Below are positions 24,833 through 32,609 of a stretch of DNA of 35,587 bases, in pieces. A model generated the notes under the pieces. It did no database searches and had not been told where the DNA came from. It was given only the letters and a program-made list of their open reading frames with translations. A program made the translations under genes and the position numbers. Source of the stretch: Muricoccus harenae (lineage in GTDB: Bacteria > Pseudomonadota > Alphaproteobacteria > Acetobacterales > Acetobacteraceae); assembly GCF_009848505.1 (NCBI RefSeq), contig NZ_WWDL01000042.1:1-35587 (forward strand), given 5' to 3'. Within the stretch, counting starts at the first letter, position 1, and each line of letters begins with the position of its first letter.

Positions 24833-25711
24833 ATGCAGCGTAAACCTCCCACGCCGCATTCCCCCTATTTTCGGAGCTTCGTTCACTTGTCCCTTAGCAA
24901 AGTCGCAGCACCACCGTCGTCGGATGAGGAAAAGGACCGCCAGTTCGTCACTGCTCTCGCTCGCGGTCTCAGGGTGCTGCAGTGCTTCTCCCCGGAACAG
25001 CCGGAGTTGAGCGGTTCCGACCTGGCACGACTCACGAAGCTACCGCAGCCGACGGTCTGGCGTCTCTGCCACACAATGCTGGAGCTTGGGGTTCTGGTAA
25101 CGGTCTCCGGCGACAAGCTGCGCCCGGGCCTTGCGGCGCTCCGCCTCGGGCACAGTGCCATCGCCGGCCTCGGCATTGCGGAACTCGCGCGGCCCCATCT
25201 GCAGGAACTGGCCGACACGTTTGAGGGAGCCGGAGGCCTGGCCGCGCGCGATGGCATCTACATGGTGATGCTGCAGCGCTGCGAGAGCGACAACCGCCTT
25301 CTGATGAACCTGCGCGTCGGGTCACGCGTGCCGCTCTCCACCTCGGCGCTGGGCTGGGCATGGCTTGCCGGCATTCCAGATGACGATCGGGCGCGGATCA
25401 CCGCGGAGCTTGAGGAGACGGACGGGCTCCGCTGGGGGAATGCAAAAGCAGGTTTCGCAAAGGCATTGGCCGAGTACCGCGCGAGCGGCTTCATTATCAA
25501 TAGCGGCGTGCTGCACAGGGGCTACAACACCGCCGCAGCCCCTGTCCTGGCCCCTAATGGGTCCGTGCCCTATGCGGTGAATTGCGGCTCGGCTTCCGTC
25601 ACGCTGACCGTGGGGCGCCTGCGCGCCGAGGTCGGTCCACGCCTCGCGGAACTGGCCAAGGTGCTGCGGCATGGGCTGAGCCCGCAGGAGATGAACGCCC
25701 GGATTCTGTAG
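24833..25711 (+). CDS. IclR family transcriptional regulator
   Basis: A 292-residue regulator with the IclR two-domain plan. Residues about 38-97 form the winged helix-turn-helix (FVTALARGLRVLQCF, then SDLARLTKLPQPTVWRLCHTM). About 112-285 form the effector-binding domain (LARPHLQELADTFEGAGGLA, then VPLSTSALGWAWLAG, and the C-terminal VLAPNGSVPYAVNCG). The N-terminal 37 residues precede the conserved part, so a start later than ATG 24833 is possible; the ribosome-binding site is weak. It is divergent from the Old Yellow Enzyme operon and lies in the middle of six similar palindromes, the usual setting of a local pathway regulator. The effector is probably the growth substrate or its CoA-free intermediate. 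Whether it activates or represses cannot be read here. Confidence 0.93.
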   Translation: MQRKPPTPHSPYFRSFVHLSLSKVAAPPSSDEEKDRQFVTALARGLRVLQCFSPEQPELSGSDLARLTKLPQPTVWRLCHTMLELGVLVTVSGDKLRPGLAALRLGHSAIAGLGIAELARPHLQELADTFEGAGGLAARDGIYMVMLQRCESDNRLLMNLRVGSRVPLSTSALGWAWLAGIPDDDRARITAELEETDGLRWGNAKAGFAKALAEYRASGFIINSGVLHRGYNTAAAPVLAPNGSVPYAVNCGSASVTLTVGRLRAEVGPRLAELAKVLRHGLSPQEMNARIL

Positions 25712-25730
25712 CGCACAGGGCTGCGGGCGG

Positions 25731-25744
25731 GGCGCCGCGGCGCC
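25731..25744. terminator. GC hairpin between the convergent IclR and lyase genes
   Basis: GGCGCC and GGCGCC flank a two-base centre (25731-25744), a perfect self-complementary hairpin filling the 33-bp space between two convergent stop codons. It lacks a U-run, so it is a possible bidirectional terminator at best. Confidence 0.35.
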
Positions 25745-26701
25745 TCACGCCGCCCGGCGGAAGGCGTCCAGGCTGCCGGCATGGATGAGTTCGCTCGGCA
25801 GCTGGTGCCCCACGATCGACTCCGCCATGCGCCCCACCTCGATCAGCGCGTCGAGGTCGACGCCGGTCTCGATGCCCATTTCGTGGCAAAGCAGGACCAA
25901 CTCCTCGGAGCAGATGTTGCCGGCTGCGCCCTTCTGCCCGGCGAAGGGGCATCCGCCGAGGCCGCCGACCGTCGCGTCGAAGCGGTCGATGCCCATTTTG
26001 ATCGCCGCATGCGCATTCGCCACCGCAAGGCCGCGCGTGTCATGCAGGTGGAGCGTAATGCGCTTCTCTGGCCAGCGGGACCGAACTTCCCCGATCACCC
26101 GCTCGATGCGTGACGGCATGGCCCAGCCCATCGTGTCCGCGAGCGAGAAATCCGTGATCTCGGCCCCGGCCTCCTTCGCGATGGCGAGTCCGTCCTCCAG
26201 CGTGCTGATCACCTGCTCGGGTGAAATGTCCCCCTGGTAGTTGCAGCCGAAGGCGGCCATGACGCCGATGCGCCGCACCGGCACGCCGCTCGCGAGATGC
26301 ACGGCCGTCTGCTTGCGCATCGCGGCCAGGTTCTCGGCATGGGTGCGGTTCAGGTTCTTCTTCGTGAAGCCTTCCGACGCCGTCAGCGAAATGGAGCCTG
26401 AGATGGTCAGCTTGTCGCGAAAGGACAGCGCACGGTTCAGTCCGCTCTCGTTGAACCAGAGGGCCGTGTAATGCACGCCGGGCTTTGTTTTAAAACCGGC
26501 CACCGTCGCCTCGGCATCCGCCCAACCGGGCACGATCTTGGGGCTGACGAAGGAACAGACCTGGATATGCGCGAGTCCTGTCTCGGCCAGGGCTTCGATC
26601 AGGCGGATCTTGTCGGCCGTCGCGATCGGCCCCGGCTCGATCTGAAAGCCTTCACGCGGCCCTTCCTCCTGGACGTGCACATGCTTCGGAAGGTCGGACA
26701 T
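25745..26701 (-). CDS. HMG-CoA lyase family protein (divergent acyl-CoA lyase)
   Basis: A 318-residue TIM-barrel lyase of the HMG-CoA lyase / DRE family, which cleaves 3-hydroxy-3-methyl acyl-CoAs by retro-Claisen reaction with a divalent metal. Conserved elements compared with human HMG-CoA lyase are His218 and His220 in LHLHDTRG (metal), Cys251 in GGLGGCPFA (catalytic loop) and Asn262 in GNICSE (metal). The usual GPRDGLQ motif reads GPREGFQ, so metal-ligand Asp42 of the human enzyme is Glu17 here, and HDTYG is HDTRG. These departures suggest a substrate other than HMG-CoA; some members of the family act on citramalyl-CoA. The ATG at 26701 follows AGAGGAA. Divergent from a TctC gene, with a candidate operator between. 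Probably the carbon-carbon cleavage step of the pathway. Confidence 0.9.
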   Translation of the reverse strand: MSDLPKHVHVQEEGPREGFQIEPGPIATADKIRLIEALAETGLAHIQVCSFVSPKIVPGWADAEATVAGFKTKPGVHYTALWFNESGLNRALSFRDKLTISGSISLTASEGFTKKNLNRTHAENLAAMRKQTAVHLASGVPVRRIGVMAAFGCNYQGDISPEQVISTLEDGLAIAKEAGAEITDFSLADTMGWAMPSRIERVIGEVRSRWPEKRITLHLHDTRGLAVANAHAAIKMGIDRFDATVGGLGGCPFAGQKGAAGNICSEELVLLCHEMGIETGVDLDALIEVGRMAESIVGHQLPSELIHAGSLDAFRRAA

Positions 26702-26837
26702 GGAACTGTTCCTCTGGGTTCTTGATGCCGGCCGTCAATCCGCCGGGTCCGGAGACCGCGCCGCCGGCGCGTTCCCGAACGAGAAAAAGACCATTGATCC
26801 CATAGCCGGAAACAGGGCAAGTTTAAAGCTAATACAC

Positions 26838-26854
26838 AATTCGCGTAGCGAATT
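26838..26854. promoter_or_regulatory. Candidate IclR operator between the lyase gene and a TctC gene
   Basis: AATTCGCGTAGCGAATT pairs over seven-base arms with one mismatch next to the centre. It lies 145 bp upstream of the lyase start and 76 bp upstream of the TctC start, inside an AT-richer island, and could serve both directions. Confidence 0.6.
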
Positions 26855-26921
26855 AAAACAAGTTGAGTAGCCGGCGGATCCGATCTCAGGGACTTCGCCG
26901 CCGGCCAGGGAGGAAGGCAGC

Positions 26922-27899
26922 ATGATCACACGACGCAGTCTCGCGGGCTTGGTCGGCACAGTCAGCGCGGGGCTTGCAGGCGCCGCCTCGGCCCAGGCGC
27001 AAGACTTCCCGAACCGCCCCGTCAAACTCGTGGTGCCTTATACGCCGGGCGGGTCGGTCGATCTGATGGCCCGCGCCTTCGGTGTGCGCTTCTCGCATCA
27101 CATCGGACAGACCACCATCGTGGAGAACCGGCCTGGCGCCTCCACCATGCTTGCCACACAATACGTCGCCCGCTCGGAGCCCGACGGCTACACGGTGCTT
27201 TCCGGCGGCACGCAGTTGGCGCTCATGTCCCATATGGGGACGCAAACGCCCTATGACGCGGATCGCGACCTGACGGCCGTGGCAGTGCTCACGCTCGTTC
27301 CCTATCTGCTCGTCATCAATCCCTCGCTGCCCGTGCGCAATGTGAAGGAGTTGATCGATTACGCGAGAGCGCGGCCTGGGCAGCTCAGCTACGCCTCCTT
27401 CGGGGTCGGCGGCGCGGGGCACCTGGCAGCCGAGATGTTCAACATGCTGGCCGGCACGGAGACGCTGCACGTCCCCTATAACGGCACGGCCCCCGGCCTG
27501 AACGACGTCATGGGCGGACGCGTCTCCATGAGCTTCTGCACCATCCCCCCTGCCCTGCCAGCAATCGAGGCAGGCCGTCTCCGCCCACTCGGCCTCACCG
27601 GCCTGCAGCATCTCAAGGCCCTTCCCGGCGTGCCGACCATCGCCGAAGCCGGGCTGCCGTCCTATGAATGCGTCAGCATGAATGTGATGTTCGTGCCTTC
27701 GGGCGTTCCGGCCGATCGCGTTCTCCGGCTTAACGAGGCAACGGTGAAGTGCCTAAAGGACACTGAGCTGCAGCGCATCCTGGAGGACCAGGGCTTCGTA
27801 CCGGGCGAACCGATGAATCCCGAGCAGACGAAGAGAAGCTTCAGTGCGTCGGTGGCAAAACTGGTCGCCATCATCGACAAGGCAAAAATCCGTACCTGA
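26922..27899 (+). CDS. TctC/Bug family tripartite tricarboxylate transporter substrate-binding protein
   Basis: A 325-residue periplasmic carboxylate-binding protein. The signal peptide spans about residues 1-27, beginning MITRRSLAGLVG (twin arginines) and ending near ASAQAQDF. Family landmarks are FPNRPVKLVVPYTPGGSVDL, the IVENRPGASTMLATQYVA stretch, EPDGYTVL, NVKELIDYARARPGQLSYAS and VPYNGTAPGLNDVMGG. The ATG at 26922 follows GGGAGGAAGG. It is divergent from the HMG-CoA-lyase-family gene, with a regulator palindrome between them, and is the only TctC gene here on the plus strand. As with the other two, no membrane subunits are nearby. It is not a recent duplicate of the others: the ligand-loop and C-terminal halves differ markedly. 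Confidence 0.92.
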   Translation: MITRRSLAGLVGTVSAGLAGAASAQAQDFPNRPVKLVVPYTPGGSVDLMARAFGVRFSHHIGQTTIVENRPGASTMLATQYVARSEPDGYTVLSGGTQLALMSHMGTQTPYDADRDLTAVAVLTLVPYLLVINPSLPVRNVKELIDYARARPGQLSYASFGVGGAGHLAAEMFNMLAGTETLHVPYNGTAPGLNDVMGGRVSMSFCTIPPALPAIEAGRLRPLGLTGLQHLKALPGVPTIAEAGLPSYECVSMNVMFVPSGVPADRVLRLNEATVKCLKDTELQRILEDQGFVPGEPMNPEQTKRSFSASVAKLVAIIDKAKIRT

Positions 27900-28032
27900 G
27901 GCGAAGGGCCCTCGATGCCGCGCGGGGCTGTCCGAGAGGAGTGGCCCCGCCGGATCGACGGCCTGGGGGGGATCGCCCGAGCGGCCTTGGTATCCCTGAA
28001 ACGGGACCTGCCTGCGAGCTGTGCCGCCGGAC

Positions 28033-28047
28033 CGGGCCGAGGGCCCG
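28033..28047. terminator. Hairpin between the convergent TctC and acyl-CoA dehydrogenase genes
   Basis: CGGGCC and GGCCCG pair around GAG in the 166-bp convergent space, 19 bp beyond the acyl-CoA dehydrogenase stop. No U-run follows on either strand, so this is a weak terminator candidate. Confidence 0.3.
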
Positions 28048-28065
28048 ATCCAGCAGCGCGCCGCA

Positions 28066-29277
28066 TCAGGCCACGTAGCGGTCGCGTTGCGGTTCCTCGC
28101 TCGCTTCCGCAACGGGAACCGGCTGTCCGAGCACGACCCGACCTGGATGGTCGATAAGGCCCTCGGCGACCCGGGCGCGATGCTCGTAGGTGGTGCCGAG
28201 GCGCATGGTCCAGGCGGCGACACGGCGATACCAGAGATGCAGATCCAGCTCCATCATGAACCCGATCCCGCCATGGATGATCTGCGCATTTCTCGCGGAG
28301 GCGAGGCATTTCTCGTTGCAGAAGGCCTTCGCCTGCGAGACCTCGACACGGTGGGGCAGTCCCTCGTCCATCCGCCACAGGGCCTCGTAGGTGAGGAGCT
28401 CTCCGCCATCGATCCAGATGATCATGTCGGCGCACATGTGCTGGATCGACTGGAATGCGCCGATCGGCTGGTCGAAGGCCTCGCGCATCTTCGCATATTC
28501 GATCGCCAACTCGGCATCCTTGCGGGTGGCGCCGAGCAACTGGGCACAGAGCAGGGCCGTCGCCCTGTCCAGCATCCGTTCGATGATAGGCCAGCCCTCA
28601 TTCACGCGCCCGATCAGGTTCGCGGCGGGAACCCGGACGCGGTCGAAGACCACCTCGCTCTGCTTGTCCTTGGCCGTCGTCACGAGCGGCGTCTGGGAGA
28701 TGCCATCGGACTTCGTGTCGACGAGGAAGAGGGACAACCCTGCGCTACTGCCCCTTGCCGGCGCGGTGCGGCAGGCGACGAGGCAGTGGTCCGCCGAGAC
28801 GAAGTTGTCCACGAACATCTTGCGACCGGAGAGGACATACTCCCCGCCCTCGCCGACGGCGCTCATCGTCACGGCTTCTGGCTGGAAACGCGGGTCCTCA
28901 TCCGTGAAGGCCCAGGTCAGGATTTTCTCACCGGCTACGACACCGGGAAGAACGGCCTCGCACTGCGCCTTCGTGCCCGCCTCTGCGACGGTCAGCGCCG
29001 CGACGCAGGTGCTGTGGAGCGGTAGCGGCGCGACAGCCCGGCCGACCTCCTGGAGGATCAGACCGAGATAGACGAGCGGCAGGCCTGAACCGCCATAGGC
29101 CTCCGGCAGAGATATGCCCTGCCAGCCGAGTTCGGCCGCCTTGCGCCAGAGTTCCGGTGGATAGCCGAGCGGGTCCACCTCCATGGCGCGCACGAGCTGC
29201 GGCGAGCACTCCCCCTCCAGGAAGTCCCGCGCCGAGGCGCGCACCATCTCCTGTTCGTCGGTCAGCAGGACATCCAT
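28066..29277 (-). CDS. Acyl-CoA dehydrogenase family protein (second subunit type)
   Basis: A 403-residue flavoprotein of the acyl-CoA dehydrogenase superfamily. Landmarks are the N-terminal LTDEQEMVRASARDFLE, the middle beta-domain (LTWAFTDEDPRF, then YVLSGRKMFVDNF), AFDQPIGAFQSIQHMCADM and QIIHGGIGFMMELDLHLWYRR (333-352), which is common in the second subunit of paired actinobacterial/proteobacterial dehydrogenases. The ATG at 29277 is the family-like start; upstream frame extension overlaps the neighbouring gene without homology. The usual C-terminal catalytic Glu motif is not present; Asp237 (MLDRAT) lies where isovaleryl-CoA dehydrogenase has its Glu in helix G. It follows the larger dehydrogenase gene by 64 bp and the two products may form a heteromer. 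Last gene of its operon. Confidence 0.88.
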   Translation of the reverse strand: MDVLLTDEQEMVRASARDFLEGECSPQLVRAMEVDPLGYPPELWRKAAELGWQGISLPEAYGGSGLPLVYLGLILQEVGRAVAPLPLHSTCVAALTVAEAGTKAQCEAVLPGVVAGEKILTWAFTDEDPRFQPEAVTMSAVGEGGEYVLSGRKMFVDNFVSADHCLVACRTAPARGSSAGLSLFLVDTKSDGISQTPLVTTAKDKQSEVVFDRVRVPAANLIGRVNEGWPIIERMLDRATALLCAQLLGATRKDAELAIEYAKMREAFDQPIGAFQSIQHMCADMIIWIDGGELLTYEALWRMDEGLPHRVEVSQAKAFCNEKCLASARNAQIIHGGIGFMMELDLHLWYRRVAAWTMRLGTTYEHRARVAEGLIDHPGRVVLGQPVPVAEASEEPQRDRYVA

Positions 29278-29318
29278 TTCAAAGGTCCACCATCTCACTT
29301 GATCTCGGACGATGCCGG

Positions 29319-29336
29319 CCTGCCTTTCCCGGCAGG
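29319..29336. terminator. Hairpin in the gap between the two acyl-CoA dehydrogenase genes
   Basis: CCTGCC and GGCAGG pair around six bases in the 64-bp intergenic space. It may modulate the ratio of the two subunits by attenuation or mRNA processing; there is no U-run, so full termination is unlikely. Confidence 0.3.
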
Positions 29337-29341
29337 TTCGA

Positions 29342-30583
29342 CTACTTGCTGGCAGCCTTCCGGCGAGGCGCCGGCATGCCGAGCCCGCGCCGCGCGACCT
29401 GGTCCCGCATGATCTGGACGCCGCCGTGGTTGACACCGGACTGGAAGGCTCCCAGCACGTTATGGGCGAAGACGCCGTCCTCGACCGCATGCGGCGAGCC
29501 CCGCAGCAGCTGCCCATAGGGACCGAGCATCTGCGTGATAGCTTCGGTCGTGCGCACCCCGTGCTCGGGCGCCCATACCTTCTCGGCCGCACCCTCATAG
29601 GTGAAGTCGCGGCCCCGCTGGACGATGGACATGCTCCGCATCGTCATTAGCCGACAGACCTGCGCCTCGATCCACAGCTCTGCCACCTTGTCACGGACCG
29701 CGGGGTTGTCGGCGTAGCCGTCCAGCTTGGTTTCCTTGATCCAGTTGACGATGTCCTCGTCCCGGCGGATCGACATGACGTAGCGGAAGGCACCGACGCG
29801 ATCGAGGTTGAGCCCGGCCGCCGCGACCTTCCATCCCTTGTTCTCGCCCCCAAGAAGCGCCGTCTTGGGCACTCGCACGTTGTCGAAGAAGGTCTCGTTC
29901 GTCCGTGCCTCGCCATAGGTCGTGCCATGCGGCGCGCGCGGGTTGTTCTGGATCGACCATAGCGGGCGCACCGTGATGCCGGGCGTGTCCATCGGGAACA
30001 GGAAGATCGACAGGCCCTCGCGTTTCGGCAGGCTCGGGTCCGTGCGCGCGATCAGGTAGATATGCGTCGAGATGTGGCCCGAGGTGGTGTAGATCTTCTG
30101 CCCATTGATGACGTAATCGTCCCCGTCGCGTACTGCACGGCAACGGATGCTGGCCAGGTCCGCGCCGGCATGGGGCTCGGTGAAGCCCAGTGCGAAGGAA
30201 AACTCCCGGCTGATCAGCTTCGGGATGAAGTAGCGCTTCTGCTCCTCGGTACCCGCGGCCATGATGGCCGGCGCGCCGCTGCCGCTCAATCCGATGTTGA
30301 GGCCGACGCGCTGGAACTCCTCCTCGACGATGTACTGGCTGATGCGATCGCCACCTTGGCCGCCATACTCCCGCGGATAGGCAATCCCGAGCCAGCCGCG
30401 CTCGCCGATCTTCCGGTACAATTCCCGCATGTGCGGCCCGAAGGGATCGCCCGCCTCGGGCCCGCGCTGGAAGTCGTCCTGCGCGGATTTCTCCTGCATC
30501 ACCTCGGGAGTGACATGCTCGGCGATGAAGGCCAGGACCTCACGTCGCAGTGCTTCTTGCTCAGGGGTGTATCCGAACTGCAT
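29342..30583 (-). CDS. Acyl-CoA dehydrogenase family protein (first subunit type)
   Basis: A 413-residue acyl-CoA dehydrogenase, which introduces an alpha,beta double bond into an acyl-CoA using FAD and electron-transferring flavoprotein. Landmarks are YTPEQEALRREVLAFI, GWLGIAYPREYGGQGG (63-78), the flavin/substrate motif FALGFTEPHAGADLAS (130-145), YVINGQKIYTTSGHIS (157-172) and TFFDNVRVPKTALLG. Two insertions relative to medium-chain enzymes are visible near 211-230 and 275-300. The C-terminal motif that normally holds the catalytic Glu is replaced by SGVNHGGVQIMRD; Asp261 in LNLDRVG is at the isovaleryl-type position. The ATG at 30583 follows AGGA. A regulator palindrome lies 88 bp upstream, marking the start of a two-gene dehydrogenase operon. 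Confidence 0.9.
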   Translation of the reverse strand: MQFGYTPEQEALRREVLAFIAEHVTPEVMQEKSAQDDFQRGPEAGDPFGPHMRELYRKIGERGWLGIAYPREYGGQGGDRISQYIVEEEFQRVGLNIGLSGSGAPAIMAAGTEEQKRYFIPKLISREFSFALGFTEPHAGADLASIRCRAVRDGDDYVINGQKIYTTSGHISTHIYLIARTDPSLPKREGLSIFLFPMDTPGITVRPLWSIQNNPRAPHGTTYGEARTNETFFDNVRVPKTALLGGENKGWKVAAAGLNLDRVGAFRYVMSIRRDEDIVNWIKETKLDGYADNPAVRDKVAELWIEAQVCRLMTMRSMSIVQRGRDFTYEGAAEKVWAPEHGVRTTEAITQMLGPYGQLLRGSPHAVEDGVFAHNVLGAFQSGVNHGGVQIMRDQVARRGLGMPAPRRKAASK

Positions 30584-30664
30584 GGCTGTTCCTGCTTCGT
30601 GAGGTCAGGGCTGTGATGGCAGAGCGGTCTGATCACTGCAGCATGCGGATCAGCCCGCCGGTTA

Positions 30665-30677
30665 TTCGCACTGCGAA
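30665..30677. promoter_or_regulatory. Candidate IclR operator upstream of the acyl-CoA dehydrogenase pair
   Basis: TTCGC-ACT-GCGAA has perfect five-base arms, plus a pairing A-T flanking the spacer. Centred 88 bp upstream of the start at 30583, in the 157-bp space behind the TctC gene. It suggests the dehydrogenase pair has its own promoter and is not merely the tail of the upstream operon. Confidence 0.6.
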
Positions 30678-30740
30678 GCACCTATCCTATTGCGAGGTTA
30701 ACCGGTTGCATCCCGGCTGGTCAAGGAATCGACGGGGCAC

Positions 30741-31718
30741 TCAGTCCAACCGGATCTCCGCCTCGCGGATGATCTTTCCCCATTTCTCCATGTCGGCGCG
30801 ATGCAGCGCCGCCAATGCCGCCGGTGTGTTCCGGGAGGAGGGCGGGATCTCATAGCCCTGCTCGCCAAAGAGGCGCCGGATCTCGGGCAGGTCCAGCACG
30901 GCGAGCATCTCGGCATTCATCCGGCGCAGCGCCTCCTCCGGCGTTCCCCGCGGCGCATGTACGGAATTCCAGCCCGCCGCGTCGAAGCCCGGCATCCCGG
31001 CCTCGCCTATCGTCGGCAGAGCAGGAAGGGCGGTGACGCGCTCGGGAGTCGTCACGGCGAGGGCCCGCATCCGCCCGTTCCGGATCTCCGGCACGGCCGG
31101 CAGGATGGTGCTGAAGGCGAAGGCGATGCGTCCGCCCATCAGGTCGAGCAGGACAGGCGCCGAGCCCGGATAGGCCACATGCGTCGCCTCGAATCCAGCA
31201 CTGCGCCCCAGCAGCATCCCACTGAGATGGGCGATGCTGCCGGCACCGTATGAGCCGAACATCAGCCCGCCCTCGGTCTTCTTGCCGTATGCGATGAGAT
31301 CGGCCACCGAATGCACGGGAAGCTGAGGATTCACCACGAGGACGAAGGGGACCATTGCCAGCAGGGCGACAGGCACCAGGTCCCGCTCAACATCGAAGGG
31401 CAGCTTGCGATATAGGAAGGTGTTCAACGCCATCGAGGAGGTGCCGACCACGAAGTTCGTGCCGTCAGACGGCGACTGGGTGATCAGTTGGGTCCCGATG
31501 ATGGTGTTCGCGCCGCCGCGGTTCTCGATTACGATGGGCTGGCCCAGGCGCTCCGACACGCGCGCCATCACCGCCCGCGCAAGGATGTCGGCCCCGCCGC
31601 CGGGGGAATAGGGCACGACGAGGCGGAGCGGCCTGGTTGGCCAAGCCTCGGCTGCCCTTGCTGCGCCGCCTGCCAGCACGAGGCCGGCGCCTGCCCGCAC
31701 CATGTTCCGTCGAAGCAT
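30741..31718 (-). CDS. TctC/Bug family tripartite tricarboxylate transporter substrate-binding protein
   Basis: A 325-residue periplasmic carboxylate-binding protein. The signal peptide covers about residues 1-24 (MLRRNMVRAGAGLVLAGG, cleavage near ARAAEA). Family landmarks are WPTRPLRLVVPYSPGGGADI, IVIENRGGANTIIGTQLI, PSDGTNFVV and LPTIGEAGMPGFDAAGWNSV. The gene starts only 3 bp after the stop of the alpha/beta hydrolase gene, with a GGTGAGGG ribosome-binding site inside that gene, so it is the last member of the CoA-transferase operon. Physical coupling to catabolic genes makes it the likely uptake receptor for their substrate, but the membrane subunits must be encoded elsewhere. Confidence 0.92.
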   Translation of the reverse strand: MLRRNMVRAGAGLVLAGGAARAAEAWPTRPLRLVVPYSPGGGADILARAVMARVSERLGQPIVIENRGGANTIIGTQLITQSPSDGTNFVVGTSSMALNTFLYRKLPFDVERDLVPVALLAMVPFVLVVNPQLPVHSVADLIAYGKKTEGGLMFGSYGAGSIAHLSGMLLGRSAGFEATHVAYPGSAPVLLDLMGGRIAFAFSTILPAVPEIRNGRMRALAVTTPERVTALPALPTIGEAGMPGFDAAGWNSVHAPRGTPEEALRRMNAEMLAVLDLPEIRRLFGEQGYEIPPSSRNTPAALAALHRADMEKWGKIIREAEIRLD

Positions 31719-31721
31719 CCC

Positions 31722-32609
31722 TCACCCCTTCCGCTGAGACTCTGGTGCGCCGCCATAGGGTTCCAGGAACTCCCGCAGCACGGCGTCGAGGCGTTCCGGC
31801 GCTTCATAGGCAACCCAGTGTCCCGCATCGGGCAGGATCCGGATGCGTGCCCCGGGGCAGAGCGCCCACAGCGCAGCCTGGCGCTCCGGCAGTCCCCAAT
31901 AGGCCAGCTGGTCATCGGCACCCCAGACCGCGTCCACCCGGCAGCGGAGGAGCCGCAACGCACGTGGAAGCGCGCCCTCGGCGGCGTAGCGGCGCGTATC
32001 CAGCCGCGCATGGCGCGAGTTCCAGTCCTGGATCGCGAGGGCCAGCGCGTCGATCCGGGCAGGATCGGCAATCATGATCAGGGCGAGGTTCGTGCGGTGC
32101 GCCTCGACCAGCGCTTCGCCAGCTTTCCCCCGCACCTTCTCGAGAACCATCGGCCGCCGCGCCGGCACCAGTCCCCCGGCACCCACCAGAGTGACGGAAC
32201 GCGCCCCCCTTCCCAGGAGCAGCGCCGTATGCGCCGCGACGGTCGCGCCGAAGGAGAAGCCCACCAAGTCGCAGCTTTCCTCCGGGCCGATCAGGGCACC
32301 GAGCCCGGCAGCAACGACGCCTGCGACGGCTTCGATGGAACCCGGCTCCGGCGGCATTCCGGACTCACCCAGTCCGGGCAGGTCCGGCACGAGGACACGG
32401 CGCCGGTCGCTCCAGCGTGGAATGATGCGAAGCCAGTGCCGCCAAGAGCCCGAGCCTCCGTGCAGCAGTAGGAGCGGCGGGCCTTCCCCCCACTCGTGCC
32501 AGACCAGGCGCCCGGCACCGCAGGGCGTCTCGATCCGCCGCGCAGCCCGGCGCAGGGTCGTGACTTCCCCGGGCTCATCCATCTCCGCTGCCGCGTCAGC
32601 CATGCTCAC
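31722..32609 (-). CDS. Alpha/beta hydrolase
   Basis: A 295-residue alpha/beta-hydrolase-fold enzyme. Landmarks are the oxyanion-hole HGGSGSWRHW (50-59), PDLPGLGESGMP (75-86), the nucleophile elbow GFSFG with Ser119, the acid Asp232 or Asp233 in WGADDQLAYW, and the catalytic His264 in DAGHWVAYE. All triad members are present. The GTG start at 32609 overlaps the TGA of the preceding MaoC-like gene by four bases; an in-frame ATG two codons later is an alternative. The product may hydrolyse an ester, lactone or thioester, or act as a meta-cleavage-type C-C hydrolase; the sequence does not decide. Fourth gene of the CoA-transferase operon. Confidence 0.88.
   Translation of the reverse strand: MSMADAAAEMDEPGEVTTLRRAARRIETPCGAGRLVWHEWGEGPPLLLLHGGSGSWRHWLRIIPRWSDRRRVLVPDLPGLGESGMPPEPGSIEAVAGVVAAGLGALIGPEESCDLVGFSFGATVAAHTALLLGRGARSVTLVGAGGLVPARRPMVLEKVRGKAGEALVEAHRTNLALIMIADPARIDALALAIQDWNSRHARLDTRRYAAEGALPRALRLLRCRVDAVWGADDQLAYWGLPERQAALWALCPGARIRILPDAGHWVAYEAPERLDAVLREFLEPYGGAPESQRKG

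Noticed and set aside
25745-26701. Naming the lyase mvaB/HMG-CoA lyase of leucine breakdown
   Set aside because: No liu genes (isovaleryl-CoA dehydrogenase, methylcrotonyl-CoA carboxylase) are present and the metal-site motif departs from the canonical enzyme.
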